A stretch of 64,000 bases of DNA from Chryseobacterium gregarium DSM 19109 (GTDB lineage Bacteria > Bacteroidota > Bacteroidia > Flavobacteriales > Weeksellaceae): positions 62,001 to 126,000 of the forward strand of contig NZ_AUMU01000001.1 of assembly GCF_000430845.1 (NCBI RefSeq), in the 5' to 3' direction. Below, piece after piece: positions 7,419-16,060 of the stretch. The position numbers and the translations under genes were made by a program. Positions within the stretch are counted from its first letter, which is position 1. The number at the start of each line of letters is the position of its first letter. The notes beneath the pieces are model-generated. The model did no database searches and was not told where the DNA came from. It saw nothing but the letters and a program-made list of their open reading frames with translations.

Positions 7419-10400
7419 ATGCCGAAAAAAATCATACGAAGCCTCCAGTTCGGGGTTGGGTTGTCTTTAGTGATCCTTATTGCAAGTTCCATCGCTTCTT
7501 ATTGGAGCATACAGAACCAGATGCAGCACCGGGAAAGCCTTTCCAAAAGCCGGAGAGCTATCACCGCTGTAAAGGATGTTTTAATTTCGCTTCTGGATGC
7601 AGAAACCGGCAGCAGGGGTTATCAGTTTACCGGAAAGGAAAATTTCCTGGAGCCATATTACCGCAGCCTATCCGAGTTTCCAAAAGCCATTGAACGCGCA
7701 AAAGCATTAGATATTACAGATACGAGCCAGTTGAACCGTCTTAATGAGCTGGAGCGGAATGTAAATATGAATATTTCCAACCTGAAATATTTTGTGGAAA
7801 ACAGAAAGAAAGGCATTGTCATGAACCAGAGCCAGGTGATGTCCAGCAAAGTATATATGGACCGCTGCCGGCAGCTGGTTAAGGATTTTGTGCAGTATGA
7901 AGAAGCCCAGCTTGCCCTTAAAAACAAGGATCTTAACCGCTCATCCGGGACGACTGTCTTATTTATCGTATTTTCCGCCATTGCCGCTATTGTGGTCACT
8001 GTTTTTTTCTATGTGAGACTGAGGTCAGACCTTATCCGCAGGGATAAGCTCGAAAAAGCATTACAGGCAAAAGATCTGGAGATCAGCAGGCGTGTGAGTG
8101 CCATCCGGGAAATTGCCAACAGAGTGGCCAACGGAGACTACAGCCAGAAAGCAGTAGACCATTCACAGGATGATTTGGGAGACCTCGTAGGCTCACTTAA
8201 TCACATGACGGAATCATTAGGGAAATCTTTTGACACCATCAATAAAAGCGACTGGCGGCAGAAAGGCCTTGCCTTGCTGAATGAATCCTTGATGGGAAAC
8301 AAATCGGTAAAAGAAGTTTCCGATAATGCATTGAACCAGATTATTGAATACGGGAAATGCATCAACGGATCGCTTTATCTTTATGATGAAGGTTTACTGA
8401 AACTGAAAGCGGCCATCGGTCTGGAAAACAATATGAAAAAAGTTTTTGAACCGGGGCAGGGAATGGTGGGCCACGCCTTCATTACTGAAAAGACCCAGGT
8501 CTACAATAATCTCCACGAAGACGATTTTGTGGTAACATTTGCCAGCAGCACGATAAAAATTTATGGCATATTACTGCTTCCTGTTTTTGCAGATAATCAT
8601 ATCATTGGGGTCATAGAGCTGGGATCTACTAATAATTTTGATGAAAGCAGGATTGATTATTTTATCGAATGCACTCGGAATATCGGTGTTGCCTTAGGGG
8701 CGGCAAAAGGCCGTGAGAAAGAACAGCAGCTTATGGAGGAAACCCAGGCCCAGTCTGAAGAACTTCAGGTACAGCACGCTGAGCTTGAAAACCTGAATAC
8801 GGAACTGGAGGCACAAACCCAGAAATTACAGGCTTCCGAAGAAGAATTAAAAGTACAGCAGGAAGAGCTGATGCAGGCCAATGCCGAACTTGAAGAACGT
8901 TCAAGGCTGCTGGAAGAAAGAAACCACATGATAGCGGAGCGCAACAACGAGATCCAGAAAAAAGTTGAAGAACTGGCGCTCAGCACAAAATATAAGTCGG
9001 AATTTTTGGCGAATATGTCACATGAACTTCGTACCCCGCTCAATTCAATCCTCCTTCTGTCCCGTTTAATGGCAGAAAACCCGGAAGAAAACCTGAATGA
9101 AGACCAGATAGAATCGGCGAAAGTGATACAGAGCTCCGGAAGCAGCCTGCTGACCCTGATTGATGAAATCCTGGACCTTGCCAAAATAGAATCCGGGAAA
9201 ATGACACTGGAATATCAGGATGTCATGATCGGTGAGATTGTTAAGGATTTAAAAAGCTTATTCAATCCGGTGATCCAGGAAAAAAGGCTTCAGCTGAATA
9301 TTGAGATTGGAAATGATCTTGGGGATTCTATAAAAACGGACAGGCTCCGTGTCGATCAGGTATTGAGAAATTTACTGTCGAATGCCATCAAGTTTACAGA
9401 AGAGGGAAGCATCAACCTGAATATTAAAAAAGACCCGAAAAGACCTGATTTCATTATTTTCTCAGTAAGAGATACCGGAATCGGAATTGCGGAAGATAAG
9501 CAGAGGATTATTTTCGAAGCCTTCCAGCAGGCCGACGGTTCTACGCGCAGAAGGTTCGGGGGAACAGGGCTGGGACTTTCCATAAGCCGGGAAATCGCAA
9601 GATTGCTGGGCGGAGAATTGATCCTGAAAAGTAAAGTTGACGAAGGAAGCGAATTCAGCCTTATCATACCGGTAAAAGGAGATGCTGAGCTTACTTCTGT
9701 GGAAACAGACAGTGACCTGATGGAAAATATCCGGGAAGATGTGGAAGAAATCCAGAACATTCTGGAAGGCAAGGAGGATGAATCCTATGAATGGATCAAT
9801 ATGCTGGAAATCCCGGAAGATGTGGAAGATGACCGGGACCATATCACTAAAGATGACAAGATCATTTTAATTATTGAGGATGATATCAATTTTGCCAAAG
9901 CCCTGCTGAAATATACCAGGCTTCAGAAATACAAAGGAATTGTAGCGGTAAGAGGTGACCACGGCCTTGCCGCAGCCTTAAAATACCGACCTCATGCCAT
10001 ACTGCTGGATGTTCAGCTTCCTGTAAAGGACGGCTGGCAGGTGATGGACCAGCTTAAAGCGAACCCGAAAACCAAGCATATTCCGGTACACATGATGTCT
10101 GTGCTCCATGTAAAAAAAGAAAGCCTGATGAAAGGAGCCGTTGATTTTATCAACAAGCCGATGGCACTGGATCAGATGACAGATGTGTTCAAAACGATAG
10201 AGGAAGCCTTAAGGAGATCTCCGCAGAAAGTATTGATTGTGGAGGAAAATGCCAAGCATGCCAGTGCCCTGTCGTACTTCCTGAGCAATTTTAATATCTC
10301 TCTGTCGGTTCAGAATAATGTGGAAGACAGTGTAGCAGCACTTACCACAGAGCATGTTGACTGCGTTATTTTAGATATCGGGGCTTCCAAAGGGGATGAA

Positions 10401-11030
10401 TATGAAATCATCGAATCCATAAAAAGCTATGACGGACTTGAAAACCTGCCGATCATTATTTTTACAGAACGCAACCTGTCGAAGTCCGAAGAACTGAAAA
10501 TCAGGCAGTATGCTGATTCTATCGTTGTAAAAACAGCACATTCGTATCAGAGGATCCTGGATGAAGTGGGATTGTTTTTACATCTTGTAGAAGAGAAAAA
10601 CACTTCTATGGAAACGGTGAGGAGCAAAACGCTGGGTTCTTTAACCGAAGTTCTGAGCGGTAAAAAGATATTGATTACCGATGACGATGTACGCAATATT
10701 TTTTCTCTGACCAAAGCACTGGAAAAATACAAAGTGGAAGTGGTGGTTGCCATGGACGGAAAACACGCCCTCGAGCAGATTAAAGAGCATCCTGATGTAG
10801 ATGTAGTCCTCATGGATATGATGATGCCTGAAATGGACGGCTATGAAACCATCAGACAGCTGAGGAAAATGCCTAAGTTTACAAGATTGCCGATTATTGC
10901 CATTACGGCAAAATCAATGATCGGAGAACGTGAAAAATGCATTACGGCAGGCGCCTCGGATTACATTTCCAAACCGGTGGATATAGACCAGTTGCTGTCC
11001 CTGCTTAGAGTTTGGTTATATGAAAGTTAA
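7419..11030 (+). CDS. CHASE3-HAMP-GAF hybrid histidine kinase with three receivers
   Basis: A 1203-residue inner-membrane kinase. The order is TM1 (about 10-30), a CHASE3-type periplasmic sensor (37-175, with DAETGSRGYQFTG), TM2 (about 183-204), HAMP, GAF (about 300-430), a long Gln/Glu-rich coiled coil (435-520), HisKA with H535 in MSHELRTPL, HATPase with a GTGLGLSI box, then three receivers with aspartates D864, D986 and D1133. Receivers 1 and 3 look complete. Receiver 2 keeps its aspartate but has EEN instead of the DD pair and K-T instead of K-P, so it may be poorly phosphorylated. The architecture matches phosphorelay kinases that lack an Hpt domain, so phosphate probably passes to one of the standalone receivers encoded nearby. 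Confidence 0.93.
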   Translation: MPKKIIRSLQFGVGLSLVILIASSIASYWSIQNQMQHRESLSKSRRAITAVKDVLISLLDAETGSRGYQFTGKENFLEPYYRSLSEFPKAIERAKALDITDTSQLNRLNELERNVNMNISNLKYFVENRKKGIVMNQSQVMSSKVYMDRCRQLVKDFVQYEEAQLALKNKDLNRSSGTTVLFIVFSAIAAIVVTVFFYVRLRSDLIRRDKLEKALQAKDLEISRRVSAIREIANRVANGDYSQKAVDHSQDDLGDLVGSLNHMTESLGKSFDTINKSDWRQKGLALLNESLMGNKSVKEVSDNALNQIIEYGKCINGSLYLYDEGLLKLKAAIGLENNMKKVFEPGQGMVGHAFITEKTQVYNNLHEDDFVVTFASSTIKIYGILLLPVFADNHIIGVIELGSTNNFDESRIDYFIECTRNIGVALGAAKGREKEQQLMEETQAQSEELQVQHAELENLNTELEAQTQKLQASEEELKVQQEELMQANAELEERSRLLEERNHMIAERNNEIQKKVEELALSTKYKSEFLANMSHELRTPLNSILLLSRLMAENPEENLNEDQIESAKVIQSSGSSLLTLIDEILDLAKIESGKMTLEYQDVMIGEIVKDLKSLFNPVIQEKRLQLNIEIGNDLGDSIKTDRLRVDQVLRNLLSNAIKFTEEGSINLNIKKDPKRPDFIIFSVRDTGIGIAEDKQRIIFEAFQQADGSTRRRFGGTGLGLSISREIARLLGGELILKSKVDEGSEFSLIIPVKGDAELTSVETDSDLMENIREDVEEIQNILEGKEDESYEWINMLEIPEDVEDDRDHITKDDKIILIIEDDINFAKALLKYTRLQKYKGIVAVRGDHGLAAALKYRPHAILLDVQLPVKDGWQVMDQLKANPKTKHIPVHMMSVLHVKKESLMKGAVDFINKPMALDQMTDVFKTIEEALRRSPQKVLIVEENAKHASALSYFLSNFNISLSVQNNVEDSVAALTTEHVDCVILDIGASKGDEYEIIESIKSYDGLENLPIIIFTERNLSKSEELKIRQYADSIVVKTAHSYQRILDEVGLFLHLVEEKNTSMETVRSKTLGSLTEVLSGKKILITDDDVRNIFSLTKALEKYKVEVVVAMDGKHALEQIKEHPDVDVVLMDMMMPEMDGYETIRQLRKMPKFTRLPIIAITAKSMIGEREKCITAGASDYISKPVDIDQLLSLLRVWLYES

Positions 11031-11045
11031 ACAGTCCAGATACTG

Positions 11046-11411
11046 ATGAATAAGAAGATTTTAATTGTGGATGATGATCCGCGTAATATATTTGCCCTGA
11101 AGCTGACGCTGAAATCCCGGGGCTACCAGACAGAAAGCTGTACTATGGCTCAGGAAGCGATTGATATCCTGAAAAAAGATCATCAGTTCACTGCTGTGCT
11201 GATGGATATGATGATGCCGGAAATGGACGGTTATGAAGCGATCAGGATTATAAGAAGTACCCCTTCTCTAAATAAAGTACCGGTGATTGCCGTAACGGCA
11301 CAGGCCATGCCTGAAGACCGTCAGAAATGCCTGGATGCAGGCGCACAGGAGTATGTATCCAAGCCGATAAATGTGGATCAGTTAATGAATGCAATTGAAA
11401 AACTGTCCTAA
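11046..11411 (+). CDS. Single-domain response regulator
   Basis: A 121-residue receiver with D9-D10-D11, phospho-acceptor D54 in LMDMMMPEMDG, T84 region (AVTAQAM) and the lysine of SKPINV. The sequence is closest to the third receiver of the kinase encoded just upstream: both carry the MDMMMPEMDGYE motif and the DPRNIF/DVRNIF turn. This suggests it arose by duplication of that domain and can exchange phosphate with the same kinase. It starts 15 bases after the kinase stop and its own stop abuts the ATG of the CheR-like gene, so translation is coupled. Confidence 0.92.
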   Translation: MNKKILIVDDDPRNIFALKLTLKSRGYQTESCTMAQEAIDILKKDHQFTAVLMDMMMPEMDGYEAIRIIRSTPSLNKVPVIAVTAQAMPEDRQKCLDAGAQEYVSKPINVDQLMNAIEKLS

Positions 11412-12242
11412 ATGCTGGAACCGAGTATAGTAAAAGACGAAGAAGTGGAATCTCTTATTAAAGAGGTGTATGACCGGTACGGGTATGATTTTTCCGAATA
11501 CAGCCGTGCGTCATTTAAGCGTAGGATCAACCGTATCTGCCTGATCGACCGGTTTACCAGTTTTGCAGAATTACGGTATACCGTTCTGAACGATCCGGAA
11601 TACCTGAAGCGTTTCATCGAAGAAATTACGGTGAATGTCACGGAAATGTTCCGGGATCCCTATTTTTTCAGAGCCCTGAGAGAGAAGATACTGCCGCAGC
11701 TGGGGACCTATCCCCTGATCCGGATCTGGGTGGCAGGCTGTTCTACAGGAGAAGAAGCCTATTCGATAGCGATTTTACTGAAAGAAGCGAATCTTTACCA
11801 TAAATCGCTGATCTATGGAACCGATCTCAACCCTTCGGTACTTGAAAAGGCCAGAGCCGGGATATTCCCGTTGCAGCAGATGAAACTGTACTCTGAAAAC
11901 TATATGCTGTCGGGCGGGACAAAAGATTTTTCGGATTATTATACCGCCAATTATGACAGTGTGCGGTTTGATAAAAGCCTGCAGCAAAAACTCATCCTGT
12001 CTACCCATAATTTGGTGTCGGACAGCTCTTTCAACAGTTTCCAGCTCATTATCTGCAGGAATGTACTGATTTATTTTGACAGGGGTTTACAGGAAAAGGT
12101 ATTCCGGTTGTTTGACAACAGCCTTGAAAATTTAGGTTTTTTAGCTTTGGGTGCAAAAGAAACGCTGAGATTTTCTAAATTAGATAAAAATTACCATCAG
12201 GTTGACGATCAGAGAATCTGGAAAAAGCTGGAGCATAATTAA
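11412..12242 (+). CDS. CheR-type SAM-dependent protein methyltransferase
   Basis: A 276-residue protein with the CheR layout. It has an N-terminal helical domain (about 1-75), the conserved TVNVTEMFRDPYFF region (74-86), the SAM-binding loop GCSTGEEA (109-116) and the late motif CRNVLIYFD. CheR enzymes methylate glutamates on chemoreceptors. No methyl-accepting protein, CheA or CheW is encoded in this window, and gliding flavobacteria lack flagella, so the target is unknown and may not be a chemoreceptor. The ATG directly follows the stop of the receiver gene, and the CheB-like gene comes 26 bases later. Confidence 0.9.
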   Translation: MLEPSIVKDEEVESLIKEVYDRYGYDFSEYSRASFKRRINRICLIDRFTSFAELRYTVLNDPEYLKRFIEEITVNVTEMFRDPYFFRALREKILPQLGTYPLIRIWVAGCSTGEEAYSIAILLKEANLYHKSLIYGTDLNPSVLEKARAGIFPLQQMKLYSENYMLSGGTKDFSDYYTANYDSVRFDKSLQQKLILSTHNLVSDSSFNSFQLIICRNVLIYFDRGLQEKVFRLFDNSLENLGFLALGAKETLRFSKLDKNYHQVDDQRIWKKLEHN

Positions 12243-12268
12243 CGGTAATGAATGCATAACACGAATGT

Positions 12269-12826
12269 ATGAAAGCAGAATTGGTAGTGATCGGAGGTTC
12301 CGCCGGGAGCCTGCAGGTCATTTTGGAAATGATTAAAAAACTGAATGACACCATAGCTGTCCCGGTTCTGCTTGTGCTGCACCGGAAAGCGCATTCAAAC
12401 AATATCCTGCAGGCATTGCTGCAGCAGCTTTCCCACATTGATGTTGTGGAAATAGATGACAAAACAGAGATAGAAAATAATAAGATTTACATCACGCCGG
12501 CCGATTACCACCTGCTGTTTGAAGATAAGAAAACCATGTCGCTGGACAGCTCTGAAAAAATGAATTATTCGCGTCCTTCCATTGATGTAACCTTCAGGTC
12601 TGCAGCGGAAATTTATGGTGAGGCCGTAATTGGGGTACTTTTATCGGGTGCCAATGCAGATGGCGTAAACGGCCTTTCGTACATCAAAAAAAACAATGGT
12701 AAAGTATGGATCCAGGATCCTGAAACCGCTGAAGTGGATTACATGCCGAGGCACGCTGTGGAAGAAGTCGATTATGACCTCATCATTAATCCCGGTGAAC
12801 TGGCCGGCCTGATCAATGAACTGTAA
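12269..12826 (+). CDS. CheB-type methylesterase, catalytic domain only
   Basis: A 185-residue standalone CheB esterase domain. The catalytic triad is visible: S11 in GGSAGS, H38 in VLHRK and D131 in GANADGVNG. The usual N-terminal receiver of CheB is missing, so control must come from elsewhere, perhaps from one of the flanking single-domain receivers. The SGANADG loop differs from the more common SGMGxDG. It should remove methyl groups added by the CheR-like enzyme. It lies between the CheR-like gene and another receiver in the same operon. Confidence 0.9.
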   Translation: MKAELVVIGGSAGSLQVILEMIKKLNDTIAVPVLLVLHRKAHSNNILQALLQQLSHIDVVEIDDKTEIENNKIYITPADYHLLFEDKKTMSLDSSEKMNYSRPSIDVTFRSAAEIYGEAVIGVLLSGANADGVNGLSYIKKNNGKVWIQDPETAEVDYMPRHAVEEVDYDLIINPGELAGLINEL

Positions 12827-12859
12827 ATAAAAATAAAATAAGAAATAAGAAATAATAAT

Positions 12860-13219
12860 ATGAGTAAAAAGAAAATCCTGATTTTTGATGATGATGCAAC
12901 GATTCTCGAAGTGATTACAATTATTTTTGAAGAGAATGGTTTTCAGGTAGAAATTTCAGAGACCTCCCATGATATTCTGGAAAGAGTGGCGCAGTACCGT
13001 CCGGATGTTATCCTGATGGACAACTGGATTCCCAGAATCGGTGGAGTAGAGGCTACAAAACTTTTAAAAAGCCATGAGGAGTTTAAAAACATTCCGGTGA
13101 TCTACGTAACGGCCAATAATGATATTATGGCGCTGGCCAGAGAGGCGCAGGCGGATGATTATGTGGCAAAGCCATTTAACCTGGATGATCTTGAAGCGAA
13201 GGTGGCCAAATATATCTAA
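12860..13219 (+). CDS. Single-domain response regulator
   Basis: A 119-residue receiver with D10-D11-D12, phospho-acceptor D54 in LMDNW, T84 and K104 in AKPF. It is a close paralogue of the receiver at 1277-1675, sharing VEISETSHDI and the IPxIGGxEA turn in the same register. It is the last gene of the signalling operon, 33 bases after the CheB-like gene, and is followed within 12 bases by a terminator. It has no output domain. Confidence 0.92.
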   Translation: MSKKKILIFDDDATILEVITIIFEENGFQVEISETSHDILERVAQYRPDVILMDNWIPRIGGVEATKLLKSHEEFKNIPVIYVTANNDIMALAREAQADDYVAKPFNLDDLEAKVAKYI

Positions 13220-13230
13220 AAACCAAATAA

Positions 13231-13260
13231 AAAACCCCCGATATTAATCGGGGTTTTGTC
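13231..13260 (+). terminator. Terminator of the signalling operon
   Basis: AAAACCCC and GGGGTTTT form an 8-pair outer stem with a short inner GAT/ATC stem and one bulged C, followed by GTC. It lies just after the last receiver and ahead of the convergent hypothetical gene. Confidence 0.8.
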
Positions 13261-13279
13261 GTATGTATTTTATTTCTTA

Positions 13280-13561
13280 TTAAGCAGATTCAGGTAAAGA
13301 TTTTATTTTACCGATCATAAACTCCGTGCTGCATTTTGCATTGTTGATTTCTGTAATCAACGAGGTCAGAAACAATTTAAGACCGGGTTTTGACAATATA
13401 TTATCTGAAAATGTCCGGGCAATAATCGTCTTTTTGGATACAATATTTTTCGTCAAGGTATATTCATCCTGTAGATCTACATCCAGATTAAACTGTAGCT
13501 TGATACATCGTGTCAAATATTTCCGGATCAGTTCCTTTATTTTGGTTTGGGTATTCATCAT
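13280..13561 (-). CDS. Hypothetical protein, about 93 aa
   Basis: I do not recognise this small basic protein. It has no signal peptide or membrane segment. It starts MMNTQTKIKELIRKYLTRC, an amphipathic helix, has a VDLQDEYTLTKN segment in the middle, and ends in hydrophobic/helical sequence. An in-frame GTG lies four codons upstream at 13571-13573, but ATGs at 13559-13561 and 13556-13558 are more likely starts. It is convergent with the signalling operon and downstream of the TonB-dependent receptor gene. Composition is more AT-rich than the operon. Confidence 0.5.
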   Translation of the reverse strand: MMNTQTKIKELIRKYLTRCIKLQFNLDVDLQDEYTLTKNIVSKKTIIARTFSDNILSKPGLKLFLTSLITEINNAKCSTEFMIGKIKSLPESA

Positions 13562-13694
13562 TGTGTATTTCACTTAATACTATAATATCCGTGCCAAAAA
13601 TGTAATATGCAGTATTATTAATACTTATTTGTGATTAATATGAAATTGCTTGAACATTTGTTACCATTATGCATTCTTTTGAAAAAATTAAGAA

Positions 13695-15914
13695 TTATTT
13701 TCCTCCTCCTTCGTTTTTCTCAACATCGGTTTTGGTATTCTCCTTTACTTTCTGGTTCCCGAAACGTTTCACAAATGAAATGGATGCCCCGTACCAATCC
13801 CATTTTGACATACTTCTTACATAGCCTTCCTGGTTATAGGTGGTGGCATCGTAATTCGGTCTCTGGAAGATATTCATCAGCTGCAGGCTGACTTCCATCT
13901 GGGTTTTCGGGAATATCTTGGTGGCAGAAAGATTATGGAAAATATTCGGTTTATTGGTGGTGGAATTTCCGTTGTTCTGATTGGAAACTTCCACCCATGC
14001 GCTTATATTGATATTTTTATTAAAAAGATTGGTATACGAAAGATTGGTAGAAGCGCTTAAATAATTGATATAGTTTTTGTTCGCTTCAATTTTATTTTTC
14101 TGGTTAAAGTCACTATTATCAATATAATACCATCCCAAGCCTAAATTGACGGTAAATTTATTTTTAAAGAAGGTCTGGTTGGTATTTGCATACAGGTAGT
14201 ATTTATGCACTTTTCCGCTGAAATTGGACGGTTGCGTAATCGCAATTTTCTTAATGGAAGTAGTGCCGTTTTCGCCAGGGACTTCAATTTCTCCCTGTAA
14301 ATAATCGGTCCAGTAATCCTGGTCGGTAAATGAATATCGTGCGGAAAGAAAGTATTTCTTTAAAATTCCCAGTTTCATGTACAGCCTGTCACTCGGATTG
14401 GGCTCCAGATCTATATTTCCGCGGCTGTAAATCCCATCCGTATTCGGGGTCATAAAAGGATTGAATTCCGCATACCAGGGTCTCCAGATATTTCTGTTAT
14501 AGGTTAGGCTTAAATCATATTTATCAGAAAAGGTATATTTTAACAATATATTGGGCAGGAAGGCTCCGTAGGCATCTTTTCTTGAAGTTCCGGCGATATC
14601 CTGACGCATTTTATAATCAATATATTCGTAACGGATCCCGATTCTGGTTTCTAATTTGTCAAAGAATTTTCTGCTGTAATTGGCATATAATGAGTTAAGA
14701 TTTTCCTCATAATGAAATGTATCCCTCTGACTTAAACCGTATATCATACTTTCAGATATATTGTCAGGTATTATTTTGTTGTACAGGCTGTTGGGAATCA
14801 CGTTATTGTTAACACTCATCTTTCCGCCGACTTCGAACGTTGCCCCGGATTTTCCCAGAGGCTGGGTATAGTCTACTTTAAGATAATAATTCCGGTTTTC
14901 GGTGTCGGTAAGAACACCAAGATCTTTTATGGATGGGCCTTTACTTGAAATAATGTTATTAATGAAATAGCTGTCTTCAGACTGTCCGTAATAGTTTACG
15001 CCTAAGTTTACATCCAGGATTTTATTCTTTTCCTTATCATACCATTTATAAAAAAGGTTGGTTCCTAAATTACGGTTAAGCCCGGTGGAATTTTGATTCT
15101 GCTCAGAAGAATTGTCAAAAATATTATTTTTATAGTCTGTTCTGCTGGCTTCTGAGTTCGAAGTAGAATTGCCCTGATAATATTCCAGGATAAGCCCCAC
15201 CGTGTTTTTAGTATTGATTTCAAATTCTGAAGTAGTGGAAAGAGAAGGGCTTTTGCTCCTGCCTATTACATAACTGTCAATCTGATTGGTCTCATTATCT
15301 TTATACCAAGTATACAGACTGGAAGTTCTCTGAACGTAGGTATTGTCACTGTAACCTCCTATGAAAGTCTGGGTGAAGTTTTTCCTGTGATAATTTAAAT
15401 TCAGATTGGTATACTGTGAGTTTTTCGTGTTCTGTTTGTTGTTAAAAGTGACGCTGCCCTTTATTCCTTCATCATCCCGCTTTTTCAAAACAATATTGAT
15501 TACAGACCCGGTAGCTTCATACCTTGAGGACGGGCTGGTAATGACCTCAATCTTCATCAGGTTGTCAGCCGGGATGGTCTTCAGGTATTCCTTAAGTTCC
15601 TTACCGGTAAAGACAGACTTCCTGTCATTGATATATACGGTTACCGATTCTCCCTCTGCTTTAACGGCATCATTGTTATCAATGCTTACCAGAGGAGTCA
15701 TTCTCAAAACATCCCAAGTGGTATTTCCTGCAAGGATAGCACTGTTGGCAACATTAAAAACGGTTCTGTCGACTTTAGATTCCACTGTCGGCTTTCTTAC
15801 CGTTACCGTTACGCCTTCTATGCTTTTTTCTTTGGATTTTATGCTGTCCTGCTTTTCCTGTGCAAAAGTTACAATACCCGCCAATAAAGCGATAGGGATC
15901 AAAATAGTTTTCAT
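13695..15914 (-). CDS. TonB-dependent receptor / outer-membrane beta-barrel protein
   Basis: A 739-residue outer-membrane protein with a signal peptide (MKTILIPIALLAGIVTFAQ). It has a TonB-plug-like domain at about 40-150 (DVLRMTPLVSIDNN, then PADNLMKIEVITSPSSRYEA and the plug-ending strand GSVINIVLKKR), and a long run of alternating strands to the C-terminus. It resembles the flavobacterial outer-membrane beta-barrel family. The N-terminal carboxypeptidase-regulatory-like domain often seen in that family is absent, as the plug begins soon after the signal peptide. No SusD partner is adjacent, so the substrate is probably not a large glycan; a peptide or metal complex is possible. It is divergent from a cytochrome c peroxidase gene. 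Confidence 0.88.
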   Translation of the reverse strand: MKTILIPIALLAGIVTFAQEKQDSIKSKEKSIEGVTVTVRKPTVESKVDRTVFNVANSAILAGNTTWDVLRMTPLVSIDNNDAVKAEGESVTVYINDRKSVFTGKELKEYLKTIPADNLMKIEVITSPSSRYEATGSVINIVLKKRDDEGIKGSVTFNNKQNTKNSQYTNLNLNYHRKNFTQTFIGGYSDNTYVQRTSSLYTWYKDNETNQIDSYVIGRSKSPSLSTTSEFEINTKNTVGLILEYYQGNSTSNSEASRTDYKNNIFDNSSEQNQNSTGLNRNLGTNLFYKWYDKEKNKILDVNLGVNYYGQSEDSYFINNIISSKGPSIKDLGVLTDTENRNYYLKVDYTQPLGKSGATFEVGGKMSVNNNVIPNSLYNKIIPDNISESMIYGLSQRDTFHYEENLNSLYANYSRKFFDKLETRIGIRYEYIDYKMRQDIAGTSRKDAYGAFLPNILLKYTFSDKYDLSLTYNRNIWRPWYAEFNPFMTPNTDGIYSRGNIDLEPNPSDRLYMKLGILKKYFLSARYSFTDQDYWTDYLQGEIEVPGENGTTSIKKIAITQPSNFSGKVHKYYLYANTNQTFFKNKFTVNLGLGWYYIDNSDFNQKNKIEANKNYINYLSASTNLSYTNLFNKNINISAWVEVSNQNNGNSTTNKPNIFHNLSATKIFPKTQMEVSLQLMNIFQRPNYDATTYNQEGYVRSMSKWDWYGASISFVKRFGNQKVKENTKTDVEKNEGGGK

Positions 15915-16034
15915 TTACAATTAAGTTTATCTATAAGACAGCCTGCATAGGGGTTTTGTTACATCACTTTGAATTAATTCTGCAATAATAATCCTCGTTA
16001 CATGGGGATCGTAGGCGAAATTCAAAAAATATCA

Positions 16035-16042
16035 TACTTTTG
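16035..16042 (+). promoter_or_regulatory. -7 promoter element of the cytochrome c peroxidase gene
   Basis: TACTTTTG is an exact TAnnTTTG match. It overlaps a possible TTG start at 16040, which argues that translation starts further down, at the ATG at 16061 or 16055. Confidence 0.6.
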
Positions 16043-16060
16043 CTGAAACTCAAGATGCTC

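Noticed and set aside
8765..9184. Minus-strand frame of 139 codons inside the hybrid kinase
   Set aside because: It is antisense to the coiled-coil/HisKA region and is very Ser-rich, which is the usual shadow of a Glu/Gln-rich coding strand.
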